Below are positions 43,634 through 50,713 of a DNA stretch of 50,713 nucleotides, in pieces. The stretch comes from an uncultured Clostridium sp. (GTDB taxonomy: Bacteria > Bacillota > Clostridia > Peptostreptococcales > Peptostreptococcaceae): the NCBI GenBank assembly GCA_945871955.1, contig CAMBXR010000013.1, positions 1 to 50,713 on the forward strand, written 5' to 3'. Every line of letters starts with the position of its first letter. Within the stretch, counting starts at the first letter, position 1. Under the pieces are notes generated by a model. It made no database searches, was not told the origin of the DNA, and was given only the letters and a program-made list of their open reading frames with translations. The translations under genes and the position numbers were made by a program.

Positions 43634-44590
43634 ATGAATAATAAAAATTCCTATGCATTAGTATTCGGAGTATCAGTATTTGATATTTGTGGATTTACGG
43701 ATAATAATTATAGATGCAATGACTCTAACCCAGGTCAGGTGAAGACTTCTTTTGGAGGTGTTTGTAGAAACATAGCTGAATGTATGTCTAGAGTAGGAGT
43801 TAATACTAAGTTTATATCAATCTTAGGAGACGATGAAACTGGAAATAGAATGCTAGAGTATTCAAAGCTTATGAATTATGATATGAGTGATTCTTTAATT
43901 GTAAAAGGTGGACATACACCAACATATATGGCAATACTAAATCATCAAGGGGAAATGGTATCAGCAGTAGTAGATATGAAAATAATAGATAAATTTACTA
44001 CAGAATTTATTGATTCTAAAGCTGATTTAATAAAAAACTCTGAGTATATGATATTAGACTCAGATAGACCTGATATAGTAGAACATATACTTAAAAACTT
44101 TAATGGACAAACTAAATTTATATTAGATCCAGTATCAGCTGCAAAGTCAGAAGGTATAAAACACCTAATTAAATATTTCCATACTATTAAGCCAAATAGA
44201 TATGAAGCTGAAATAATGTGTGGTTTTAAAATAAAAAATGATGAAGACTTAAGAAAAGCTGGTAAATACTTCGTTGATTTAGGTATAAAAAATGTATTCA
44301 TAACTTTAGATGAAGATGGAATATACTACAACAATGGAGTAGAAGAAGGTAAATTAAAGGCAAATGATTCTAAAGTTGTAAATGTTACAGGAGCAGGAGA
44401 TTCTTTTGTAGCAGGTATAGCTCATGGTTATATGGAGGAAGCTTCATTAATAGATACACTTAAATTTGCCATATCTATGTCTACAATAACAATATCAACA
44501 GAAGAAACTATTCATCCTGAATTATGCTATGATTTAGTTAAAGATTATGTTGATAATATAAAATGGACTCATACAAAATATAATAAATAA
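43634..44590 (+). CDS. PfkB-family carbohydrate/nucleoside kinase (pseudouridine-kinase-like)
   Basis: Ribokinase-fold kinase (318 aa). KTSFGGVCRNIAECMSRVG near residue 38 is the sugar-binding signature, in the form typical of pseudouridine kinases (GGVxRNIAE), and NVTGAGDSFVAG (Asp256 as base) is the C-terminal PfkB signature. LDPVSAAKSEG and IKPNRYEAEIM are further conserved pieces. No pseudouridine glycosidase (psuG) is adjacent, so the substrate remains a guess. AGAAAGG lies 13 nt before the ATG, a weak spacing. Divergent from the HTH regulator. Confidence 0.9.
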   Translation: MNNKNSYALVFGVSVFDICGFTDNNYRCNDSNPGQVKTSFGGVCRNIAECMSRVGVNTKFISILGDDETGNRMLEYSKLMNYDMSDSLIVKGGHTPTYMAILNHQGEMVSAVVDMKIIDKFTTEFIDSKADLIKNSEYMILDSDRPDIVEHILKNFNGQTKFILDPVSAAKSEGIKHLIKYFHTIKPNRYEAEIMCGFKIKNDEDLRKAGKYFVDLGIKNVFITLDEDGIYYNNGVEEGKLKANDSKVVNVTGAGDSFVAGIAHGYMEEASLIDTLKFAISMSTITISTEETIHPELCYDLVKDYVDNIKWTHTKYNK

Positions 44591-44606
44591 TTTTTAATAA
44601 AAAATA

Positions 44607-44650
44607 AAGAAGACTGTATGTAAGTTTCTATACTTATTTACAGTCTTCTT
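44607..44650. terminator. Bidirectional terminator
   Basis: AAGAAGACTGTA (44607-44618) pairs with TACAGTCTTCTT (44639-44650), with an inner TAAGT/ACTTA helix, between the kinase gene and the convergent SdpI-like gene. Confidence 0.9.
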
Positions 44651-44670
44651 AATTATATTTATATATTGAA

Positions 44671-45384
44671 TTAATGAGAGTGCTGCATATTTTTTTGTTG
44701 CGTTTTTTTATCTAATTCTCCTTTTAAAAACTTTTTGTGAAGATAGTATGCATATACAAAAGGACATAATAAGAAAATACTTATCATTATTATACTTAAA
44801 AATAATAAATAATACTGTGAACTAAATAACAGCATAGGAAAAAATACTATGCTACCACTATACCAAAGAAATCCACAGAATCTATGAACTCTACTCCAAA
44901 TAATTGAATTTTCCAATGTATATTTTACTCTTATGGAAATGCTAGAACTTCTACTAGAATAAGGAATATAATTTCCAAAGAAAGTAAACATAAAACAAAT
45001 TGAGCAAGCAAAGAAATTATAAAAATTAAAATGACTTAAACAAGTATTAAAATTAATACTTATATAAAGTGTTGAATAAACTAAAACATTTAGTATTAAT
45101 AAAAAATAATGATTGGTCCATTTTGTTATTTTATCTTCTGATTCATAATTAAAATATAATTTAAATAGTTTAGGCTGTAAACAAACAAATAATAAAATTA
45201 TAATTGGAGCTATAAGCAATTCATTTTTACTTCCCCACTTATCTATAGTGCCATCAATCCAATAATGTGTAGGTATTTTATCTGGAATTGATGGATACAT
45301 ATAAAGTGTTATCAATAAAGGAAGTGTGCCAAATATAATATAAAAAGCTTTATTCATATTATTAGCTTTTTTTAATTTCTTCAT
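44671..45384 (-). CDS. SdpI-like membrane protein (DUF1648 plus SdpI C-terminal domain)
   Basis: A six-helix membrane protein (237 aa). The N-terminal DUF1648 segment reads SIPDKIPTHYWIDGTIDKWG, and the C-terminal half has the SdpI signature WSRVHRFCGFLWYSGSI. B. subtilis SdpI gives immunity to the killing protein SdpC and senses it to induce its own operon. Neither an SdpC-like toxin nor an ArsR-type SdpR repressor is encoded in this window. The tail ends in NMQHSH. GAGGA precedes the ATG. It may provide immunity to a competitor's toxin or have an unrelated membrane role. Confidence 0.85.
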   Translation of the reverse strand: MKKLKKANNMNKAFYIIFGTLPLLITLYMYPSIPDKIPTHYWIDGTIDKWGSKNELLIAPIIILLFVCLQPKLFKLYFNYESEDKITKWTNHYFLLILNVLVYSTLYISINFNTCLSHFNFYNFFACSICFMFTFFGNYIPYSSRSSSISIRVKYTLENSIIWSRVHRFCGFLWYSGSIVFFPMLLFSSQYYLLFLSIIMISIFLLCPFVYAYYLHKKFLKGELDKKTQQKNMQHSH

Positions 45385-45565
45385 AAAACTCGTCCTCTTT
45401 AATTAAAATTTTAGATTATTCTATATAAATATTATATAGGTAAAGGAATAGTTGATGTGCAAAAAACAAAAACTTTTATGAAAAAATAGAATACATAGCC
45501 AATAGTTTGTTGGATTTATTATAATTTATTTATATAGTAAATTTTATAAATAAGGGTGATATTAT

Positions 45566-46411
45566 ATGAATAGTAAACATATTTTTACGGATATACAAAT
45601 TGAATTAGACAATGAGTATTTGCCAGATTTATATGATATTAAGATAAAGAGTGGTAATAGTGAATTGATAGGATTTATGTTAACTCCTGGCAATAAGGGC
45701 CCTCATCCTACAGTTATATTGTTACATGGATTTCCTGGTTATGAAGATAATCATGATTTAGCTCATAGCCTTAGAAGATGCGGTTTAAATGTATTAACAT
45801 TTCATTATAGAGGATGTTGGGGAGTTAAAGGTAAATTTACCTTTGCAAATTGTATAGAAGATGTAAAAAAAGCAATAGATTTTGTAACAGATGAAAAAAA
45901 TATAAAGAATTATTTTATTGATAAAAATAATATTTTTTTAGTTGGTCATAGCATGGGAGGATTTTTAACTTTAACTAATTGTTTAGATAAAAGAATAAAA
46001 GCGGCAGTAGCTATAAGCCCCTATGATTTTGGATTAAAAGGATGTGTTATGAAGGAAGACGAAGAAGAATTAAGAGATGGAATAAATATGTTTTCTACAG
46101 CCATTCCACCTCTAAATGATACGGATACTATGACTTTAATTAGAGAAACTATGATAAATGGTGATAAGTGGAAGTTAAAAAATAAGGCTAAAGAGCTATC
46201 TAATAAAAAAATATTGATTATAGCAGCAACTAAGGATGAAATAGGACCTAATAAGCTTCATCATATACCTTTAATGAAGGAAATATATAAATATAATAGA
46301 GAAAATGTACAGGATATTTTTATAGATACTGATCACTCTTATAGCAATAAAAGAGTATTATTATCAAAGGTTGTAGCAGAGTACATTGAAAATATTTATA
46401 ATGAGTTATAA
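45566..46411 (+). CDS. Alpha/beta hydrolase
   Basis: Cytosolic serine hydrolase (281 aa). The nucleophile elbow is VGHSMGGF (Ser129), the oxyanion segment LLHGFPGYEDN, the Asp lies in AATKDEIGP and the His in DTDHSYSNKR. HYRGCWGVKGKFTFANC is the cap-region motif shared with dipeptidyl-peptidase-like and acyl esterase relatives, so it may be an esterase or peptidase. AAGGGTGAT precedes the ATG. The EamA exporter gene starts 20 bp after its stop, indicating one operon. Confidence 0.9.
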   Translation: MNSKHIFTDIQIELDNEYLPDLYDIKIKSGNSELIGFMLTPGNKGPHPTVILLHGFPGYEDNHDLAHSLRRCGLNVLTFHYRGCWGVKGKFTFANCIEDVKKAIDFVTDEKNIKNYFIDKNNIFLVGHSMGGFLTLTNCLDKRIKAAVAISPYDFGLKGCVMKEDEEELRDGINMFSTAIPPLNDTDTMTLIRETMINGDKWKLKNKAKELSNKKILIIAATKDEIGPNKLHHIPLMKEIYKYNRENVQDIFIDTDHSYSNKRVLLSKVVAEYIENIYNEL

Positions 46412-46431
46412 AAATTATAAGGAGTGAATAT

Positions 46432-47352
46432 ATGAAAAGATATAAATTAGGTCTTATAGTTACCATGTTAATTTGGGGAAGTATTGGTATATTTGTAAGA
46501 TATATAGATTTTACATCTAGTCAAATAGCTTTAGTAAGAGCTATTGTAGGTAGTTTGTTTTTAATTACTTTTAGTTTATTTTCAAAAGAGCATTTATCAA
46601 AAGAAAAGATAAAAGCTAATTTATTAACTTTGATAGGATGTGGAATATGTCTTGGATTTAACTGGATTTTCTTATTTCAAGCTTATAATTATACTACTAT
46701 CTCTACAGCAACAATTTGTTATTATTTAGCGCCGATTATTGTCATATTTTTATCACCAGTATTATTAAAAGAAAAACTAACATCAATTAAGATTTTATGT
46801 ATTATAGCAGCAATGATAGGTATGCTATGTATAGTTGGAATAGATAAAAACAATATGGGTAGTAATAATATTATAGGAATATTATATGGATTAGGTGCTG
46901 CATGTTTATATGCAGGAGTAGTTATATGTAATAAATTTTTAAAAGATATACCAGGGAAAGATAGTTCCATAATCCAATTATCAGTAGCAGGAATTTTTTT
47001 AATTCCTTATGTTTTATTTACTGATGGAATTAATTTTTCACAAGTAGGCTTTTTATCCATAGGACTACTTCTTATAATAGGTATAGTCCATACAGGAATT
47101 GCATATTTAATATACTTTACAGTAATTCAAAAACTACCGAGCCAAACTGTTGCTATTTATTCATATGTGGACCCTATTTCAGCTATAATAATGTCATCCA
47201 TATTATTAAGTGAAAAAATGACTTTATTACAAGTTTTCGGAGGTATATTAATACTAGGTTCTACATTTATAAGTGAAATATATGGAGCCAAAGTCAAAGA
47301 AAAAGAGAGTATACCACAATTATGTACAACAGAAGAAGATGAAAATATATAG
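46432..47352 (+). CDS. EamA/DMT-family metabolite exporter
   Basis: Ten-helix drug/metabolite transporter (306 aa) made of two EamA repeats. The first repeat starts YKLGLIVTMLIWGSIGIFVR and ends ...CIVGIDKNN; the second starts GILYGLGAACLYAGVVICNKF and ends with SYVDPISAIIMSSILLSEKM, LLQVFGGILILGSTF. The acidic tail TTEEDENI is cytosolic. AAGGAGTG precedes the ATG. Co-transcribed with the alpha/beta hydrolase upstream; the lipoprotein gene follows after 80 bp. Substrate unknown, commonly amino acids or their derivatives. Confidence 0.92.
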   Translation: MKRYKLGLIVTMLIWGSIGIFVRYIDFTSSQIALVRAIVGSLFLITFSLFSKEHLSKEKIKANLLTLIGCGICLGFNWIFLFQAYNYTTISTATICYYLAPIIVIFLSPVLLKEKLTSIKILCIIAAMIGMLCIVGIDKNNMGSNNIIGILYGLGAACLYAGVVICNKFLKDIPGKDSSIIQLSVAGIFLIPYVLFTDGINFSQVGFLSIGLLLIIGIVHTGIAYLIYFTVIQKLPSQTVAIYSYVDPISAIIMSSILLSEKMTLLQVFGGILILGSTFISEIYGAKVKEKESIPQLCTTEEDENI

Positions 47353-47432
47353 ATTTTATTCTATTTGACACCTTTTTTCTCTCATGATAATATAAAACAC
47401 AATATTTATGTATAATTTTGGAGGGAAAAATA

Positions 47433-47954
47433 TTGAAAAAATTTTTAAGTACTATACTAATTAGTATATGTTTTGTTATGATATTAATTGGATGTAATAG
47501 AAAACAAGTTAATGATACTAAAGAATCAGAGAAATCAGATGAAATAATTAAGGTAATGGAAAATGTATATGTGGATTATATAAATGATATATACTTAGAT
47601 AGTAAAAAATACTTAGGTAAAACTATAGAACTAGAAGGTATGTTTACAATAGAAAAAGATAAGGAGAATAAAGAGCATTTTTATGTTTATAGATTAGCTG
47701 ATATGGTAGAGAATATTCATAAGTATGAAGAAGATGAATATAATAAGGAGCATGCTCATGACCATGAAGAATTTAAAATTGTAGAAGAGAAATGTGGTCT
47801 AGAGTTTTTATATGATAAAAATCTTCCAAAGGAAAGTGACTGGATTAAAGTAAGAGGTAAATTAATAGAAAAAGATGGAATGGCAGTTATTGATGCAGAC
47901 TCTGTAGAAGTTATGAAAGAAAGAGGATTGGAAAAAGTAACATCATTTTATTAA
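47433..47954 (+). CDS. Lipoprotein with His/Glu-rich insert, unknown function
   Basis: A predicted lipoprotein of 173 residues. The signal peptide MKKFLSTILISICFVMILIGC ends in a lipobox (LIGC). The mature part begins with an acidic helix (DEIIKVMENVYVDYINDIY), followed by an OB-like strand pattern (YLGKTIELEGMFTIEK, WIKVRGKLIEKDGMAVIDADS). EEDEYNKEHAHDHEEFKIVEE in the middle could bind metal. TTG 47418 is in frame, but GGAGGG (47420-47425) shows TTG 47433 is the start. It may depend on the EamA promoter or its own; a terminator follows. Confidence 0.8.
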   Translation: MKKFLSTILISICFVMILIGCNRKQVNDTKESEKSDEIIKVMENVYVDYINDIYLDSKKYLGKTIELEGMFTIEKDKENKEHFYVYRLADMVENIHKYEEDEYNKEHAHDHEEFKIVEEKCGLEFLYDKNLPKESDWIKVRGKLIEKDGMAVIDADSVEVMKERGLEKVTSFY

Positions 47955-47959
47955 TTAAG

Positions 47960-47990
47960 AAAAGACCTATTAAATTAGTAGGTCTTTTAA
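47960..47990. terminator. Bidirectional terminator
   Basis: AAAAGACCTA (47960-47969) pairs with TAGGTCTTTT (47979-47988), between the lipoprotein gene and the convergent HD gene. Confidence 0.88.
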
Positions 47991-48004
47991 TATGCATATT
48001 ACTT

Positions 48005-48643
48005 TTATTTATTAAAATTCCATTCATAATAAAATTCATCTAAAAATAATTCCATAAACCTATGTCTTTCTTCTGCAATTTGCTTTGCTGTATCAGTATT
48101 CATTAAGTTTTTTAATTTAAGAAGCTTTTCATAAAAATGATTTATGGTGTGATTATTACTATTTTTTACTTCTTCCAATGAATTAAATTCTTTAGGTTTA
48201 ATACTGGGATCATATATTAATCTATTTTTATTTCCTCCATAAGTAAAGGCTCTAGCTATTCCAATGGCACCCATGGCATCTAGTCTATCTGCATCTTGAA
48301 CAATTTTTCCTTCTATATCATGTTGAGCAGAGTTTTCAATACCACCCTTATAAGATATGGTATTAATAATATTCATAATTTTATTATAAGAACTTGTATC
48401 AATATTAAGAGACTGTAAAAAATCTTTTGTTGTATTATTGTTGTTACTAAATTTCCAATCATCAATGTCATGGAGTAAAACAGCCATTTTTATAATAAAT
48501 TCATCGCCATTTTCTTTTTTACAAAGATAAGTGGCTAAATTATATACTCTTTCTATATGAAACCAATCATGACCAGAACCTTCATTTTGAAGCTTATCTT
48601 TTACAAAAGCTCTAGTTTTATTTATAATTATGTCTTTTTCCAT
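48005..48643 (-). CDS. HD domain phosphohydrolase (YpgQ/YedJ-like)
   Basis: Metal-dependent phosphohydrolase of 212 residues. The ligands are His in GSGHDWFHIERVY, the HD pair in VLLHDIDDWKF and Asp in VQDADRLDAMGAIGIARAF, followed by TYGG, the family pattern of YpgQ/YedJ proteins. B. subtilis YpgQ is a Mn-dependent nucleoside triphosphate pyrophosphohydrolase, so nucleotide cleaning is a fair guess. A TTG at 48658 is in frame, but GAGGG sits between it and ATG 48643, which I take as the start. Monocistronic on the minus strand. Confidence 0.9.
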   Translation of the reverse strand: MEKDIIINKTRAFVKDKLQNEGSGHDWFHIERVYNLATYLCKKENGDEFIIKMAVLLHDIDDWKFSNNNNTTKDFLQSLNIDTSSYNKIMNIINTISYKGGIENSAQHDIEGKIVQDADRLDAMGAIGIARAFTYGGNKNRLIYDPSIKPKEFNSLEEVKNSNNHTINHFYEKLLKLKNLMNTDTAKQIAEERHRFMELFLDEFYYEWNFNK

Positions 48644-48734
48644 TGTATCATCCCTCAATTGTAATATTATGTAATTATCTAAATTTATTATAATACAAAT
48701 TTAAATTTTAAATACATTGTTTTTATTTAAAGTA

Positions 48735-48776
48735 AAAAGGAAGAAAGATTATAATTATTTTTCTTTCTTCCCTTTT
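48735..48776 (-). terminator. Terminator of the heptad-repeat gene
   Basis: AAAAGGAAGAAAGA (48735-48748) pairs with TCTTTCTTCCCTTTT (48762-48776) with one bulge; on the minus strand a T-run follows. Confidence 0.8.
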
Positions 48777-48794
48777 AAAGAGGTAAATATGCTA

Positions 48795-50713
48795 TTATTT
48801 ATTAAATTTGCTCTTTAGCCATTCTATAAAATTTTGATTTTTGTCTTTATTGTCATTTGAATTATCTTTTGTATTTTTAGATTCTGAGTTCTTAGATTCT
48901 TTTTTAGTGTCATTAGCTTGAACTTTCATTACAAATTTTACACTACCATCCATACTTTCATCTAATCCAGTAAAGTTATCATAGCTATCTGCTGCATCTA
49001 TTAATTTATCCTTAACTTCCATAGCACCATCTAGAGAACTAATTAAAGTATTTCCTTCATCTGCTAATTTATCTAAACCATCTCTTTGTAATGCTTTAGT
49101 TCCTGAGTATAATTTATCAGTACCATCTGATAATGTACTTATACCATTTAAAATTTTATCTGAATTAGTAGCAAGAGTACTAGAACCAGATTTTAAGGTA
49201 CCTACACCGGAAGCAAGTTTTTTACCACTTGATTCTAATAGAGAAGTACCACTAGCTAGTTTCTTACTACCATCATAAGCAGAAGAAGCACCTTTAGAAA
49301 GTAGAGCAGAACCGCTAGCTAAAGAAGAAGTACCGCTTACTAAATCTTTGCTACCATCATAAGCAGAAGAAGCACCTTTAGAAAGTAGAGCAGAACCACT
49401 AGCAAGTTGAGAAGTACCGATTACTAAATCTTTGCTACCAGCATAAGCATTAGAAGCCCCTTTAGAAAGTTGAGAAGAACCGCTAGCTAAAGAAGAAGCA
49501 CCGTTAGCTAAAGTTTTACTACCATCATAAGCATCAGAAGCCCCCTTAGCTAATAGAGCAGAACCACTAGCAAGTTGAGAAGTACCACTTACTAAATCTT
49601 TGCTACCATCATAAGCATTAGAAGCCCCTTCAGAAAGTTGAGCAGAACCGCTAGCTAAAGAAGAAGCGCCACTGGCTAAATCATTAAGTCCATTTGAAAC
49701 GGAACTAGATCCATCTTTTAAATTAGATAATCCACTGGACAAATTACTTGCACCATCTTTAATTGAAGATATACCATCGGCAAGTTTATGAGCACCATCT
49801 ACAGCAGCGTCTATTCCACTTGCTAGGGTATTTAACCCACCTGATTGAGCACTTGCTATTTGATTAAGAGCACCAGCTATATTATCTAGTTGATCAGCAA
49901 TTCCTGAATAATTTATACTAGAATTAGAATTTGTATTTACATTTAAATTTTGTATTTGTTGTGCTAATTCTTCATCACCATCTTTTCGAGCCTTTTCTAC
50001 AAGAGCTGAAACATCTACATTAGAATTATTATTACTTCCTTCAGTATTTCTTAGTTGATTTGCTATATTAGAAATACTTGAAGCAAGTTCTTTTATTTTA
50101 TTTGTGGATCCTTGCAACTCTTTTAATCCATCTTTACCATTTGATAACTTGTATTCTAATTCTTTAGCCCTTTCATTAAGAGCTGTAGAACCAGATTCTA
50201 ATTGTTTAGATCCATCATAGGCTGAATTAATTCCTTTATCTAAAGCTGAATAATTATCATTTAACTTGCTTATACCATGACTAACTTTACTAGCACCACT
50301 ACTTAATTCTTTAGAAGAAGAACTTAAAGTACTAAGACCACTAGATAAAGATGTAGCTCCAGAGTTAAGCTTGTTAGCGCCATCACTAAGTTCACTAGTT
50401 TTAGAACTTAAAGTATTAAGACCACTAGATAAAGATGTAGCCCCAGAGTTAAGCTTACTAGCGCCATCACTAAGTTCACTAGTTTTAGAACTTAAAGTAT
50501 TAAGACCGCTAGATAAAGATGTAGCCCCAGAGTTAAGTTTGTTAGCACCATCACTAAGTTCGTCAGTCTTAGAACTTAAAGTACTAAGACCGCTAGATAA
50601 AGACGCAGCTCCAGAATTAACTTTGTTAACACCACTATTTAATTGACTAGAAGCTGAACTTAAAGTTCCAAGTCCACTAGATAAACTTTGAGCACCATTG
50701 TTTAACTCAGGTA
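48795..50713 (-). CDS. Large heptad-repeat protein, C-terminal part (probable MMPL- or YhgE/Pip-type membrane protein)
   Basis: The frame is open from the right window edge to the stop at 48795, so only the last ~639 residues are seen; ATG at 50117 is an internal Met. Nearly all of it is xxxLxxG heptads (for example LASGSALLSKG, LSSGLSNLKDG), predicted to form long helical rods outside the membrane. The end has SYDNFTGLDESMDGSVKFVMK and a charged tail ending EWLKSKFNK without a membrane helix. This tail and the heptads occur at the C-terminus of clostridial MMPL transporters and in YhgE/Pip proteins; the transmembrane part must lie beyond the window. Ser/Gly/Ala-rich composition. Confidence 0.85.
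   Translation of the reverse strand, partial: PELNNGAQSLSSGLGTLSSASSQLNSGVNKVNSGAASLSSGLSTLSSKTDELSDGANKLNSGATSLSSGLNTLSSKTSELSDGASKLNSGATSLSSGLNTLSSKTSELSDGANKLNSGATSLSSGLSTLSSSSKELSSGASKVSHGISKLNDNYSALDKGINSAYDGSKQLESGSTALNERAKELEYKLSNGKDGLKELQGSTNKIKELASSISNIANQLRNTEGSNNNSNVDVSALVEKARKDGDEELAQQIQNLNVNTNSNSSINYSGIADQLDNIAGALNQIASAQSGGLNTLASGIDAAVDGAHKLADGISSIKDGASNLSSGLSNLKDGSSSVSNGLNDLASGASSLASGSAQLSEGASNAYDGSKDLVSGTSQLASGSALLAKGASDAYDGSKTLANGASSLASGSSQLSKGASNAYAGSKDLVIGTSQLASGSALLSKGASSAYDGSKDLVSGTSSLASGSALLSKGASSAYDGSKKLASGTSLLESSGKKLASGVGTLKSGSSTLATNSDKILNGISTLSDGTDKLYSGTKALQRDGLDKLADEGNTLISSLDGAMEVKDKLIDAADSYDNFTGLDESMDGSVKFVMKVQANDTKKESKNSESKNTKDNSNDNKDKNQNFIEWLKSKFNK
49248..49625 (-). 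repeat. 84-bp (28-residue, four-heptad) tandem modules, array 1
   Basis: About 4.5 copies of a 28-residue module beginning ASxAYDGSK (ASNAYDGSK, ASDAYDGSK, ASNAYAGSK, ASSAYDGSK twice) and ending in LLSKG-like sequence. Neighbouring copies are similar at DNA level, showing recent duplication. Confidence 0.85.
50361..50645 (-). repeat. 84-bp tandem modules, array 2
   Basis: Units starting at 50361, 50445 and 50529 are exactly 84 bp apart and almost identical (minus-strand reading KLNSGATSLSSGL followed by NTLSSKTSELSDGAN). A further partial copy extends to about 50645 and a more divergent one lies before 50361. Confidence 0.88.

Noticed and set aside
50361-50645. Regular repeats considered as a CRISPR array
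   Set aside because: Repeats are directly joined, 84 bp long and in frame with the heptad protein; there are no spacers and no cas genes.
50371-50646. Repetitive 91-codon open frame on the plus strand
   Set aside because: Mirror of the 84-bp repeat array of the minus-strand heptad protein; no ribosome binding site.
1-50713. Search for tRNA, rRNA, insertion sequences and prophage genes
   Set aside because: No clover-leaf, rRNA segment, transposase, integrase or phage structural gene was recognised by eye.

Overview
The window is very AT-rich DNA with short intergenic spaces, strong AGGAGG-type ribosome binding sites, many hairpin plus T-run terminators and TTG/GTG starts. With pyruvate phosphate dikinase, a class B sortase, reverse rubrerythrin, DUF1540 and DUF4397 proteins and a close relative of the Clostridioides difficile orphan adenine methyltransferase CamA, it looks like a chromosomal segment of an anaerobic, spore-forming member of the Peptostreptococcaceae related to, but not identical with, C. 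difficile. No rRNA, tRNA, CRISPR array, insertion sequence or prophage was recognised.

Layout. 1-8.6 kb: the 3' part of ppdK, a K+ or Na+/H+ antiporter with two C-terminal RCK_C domains, peptidase T, a ClpP-type protease, and a convergent pair of a membrane acyltransferase and an SGNH esterase. 8.7-12.8 kb: topB, dut and a secreted SH3b/NlpC-P60 wall hydrolase with a structured leader. 12.9-18.5 kb: camA, an unknown small protein, a patatin-like phospholipase, ptsH and ptsI. 18.6-23.2 kb: a small sirohaem/4Fe-4S reductase, sortase B, a CPBP protease, a HAD phosphatase, a cytidylate-kinase-like protein and a cysteine-rich protein that may be a spore surface component. 23.2-28.7 kb: a copper-handling cluster (HMA-DsbD_2-like membrane protein, response regulator, histidine kinase, copper P-type ATPase). 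28.8-33.7 kb: VOC protein, DUF1540 protein, reverse rubrerythrin, DUF4269 protein, HD hydrolase, SPFH protein and a methyltransferase behind a promoter-uORF-attenuator leader. 33.8-40 kb: DUF1648 protein, MATE exporter behind a structured leader, SWIM-SNF2 helicase, DUF4397 protein and DegV. 40.2-44.6 kb: an OFA-type MFS transporter preceded by a 36-bp direct repeat, a large HTH regulator and a PfkB kinase. 44.6 kb to the end: an SdpI-like protein, alpha/beta hydrolase, EamA exporter, His-rich lipoprotein, HD hydrolase and the C-terminal part of a large heptad-repeat protein.

How the genes work together. PpdK, HPr and enzyme I all handle phosphoenolpyruvate. CamA lies at the head of a co-oriented run ending in ptsHI and has no restriction partner here, as expected for an epigenetic rather than defensive methylase. 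The copper cluster couples a sensor pair to a P-type exporter and a metal-binding membrane protein. Several transport or surface genes (wall hydrolase, methyltransferase, MATE, MFS) have unusual leaders or repeats.

Most unusual: two genes, one of them camA, have ATA where the ribosome binding site and homology predict ATG; the wall hydrolase leader places a perfect hairpin between Shine-Dalgarno and start codon while a second helix covers the Shine-Dalgarno; and two promoter-leader-terminator units of unrecognised class lie upstream of the methyltransferase and the MATE exporter. All calls are from reading the sequence and from memory of the families; no database search was run.
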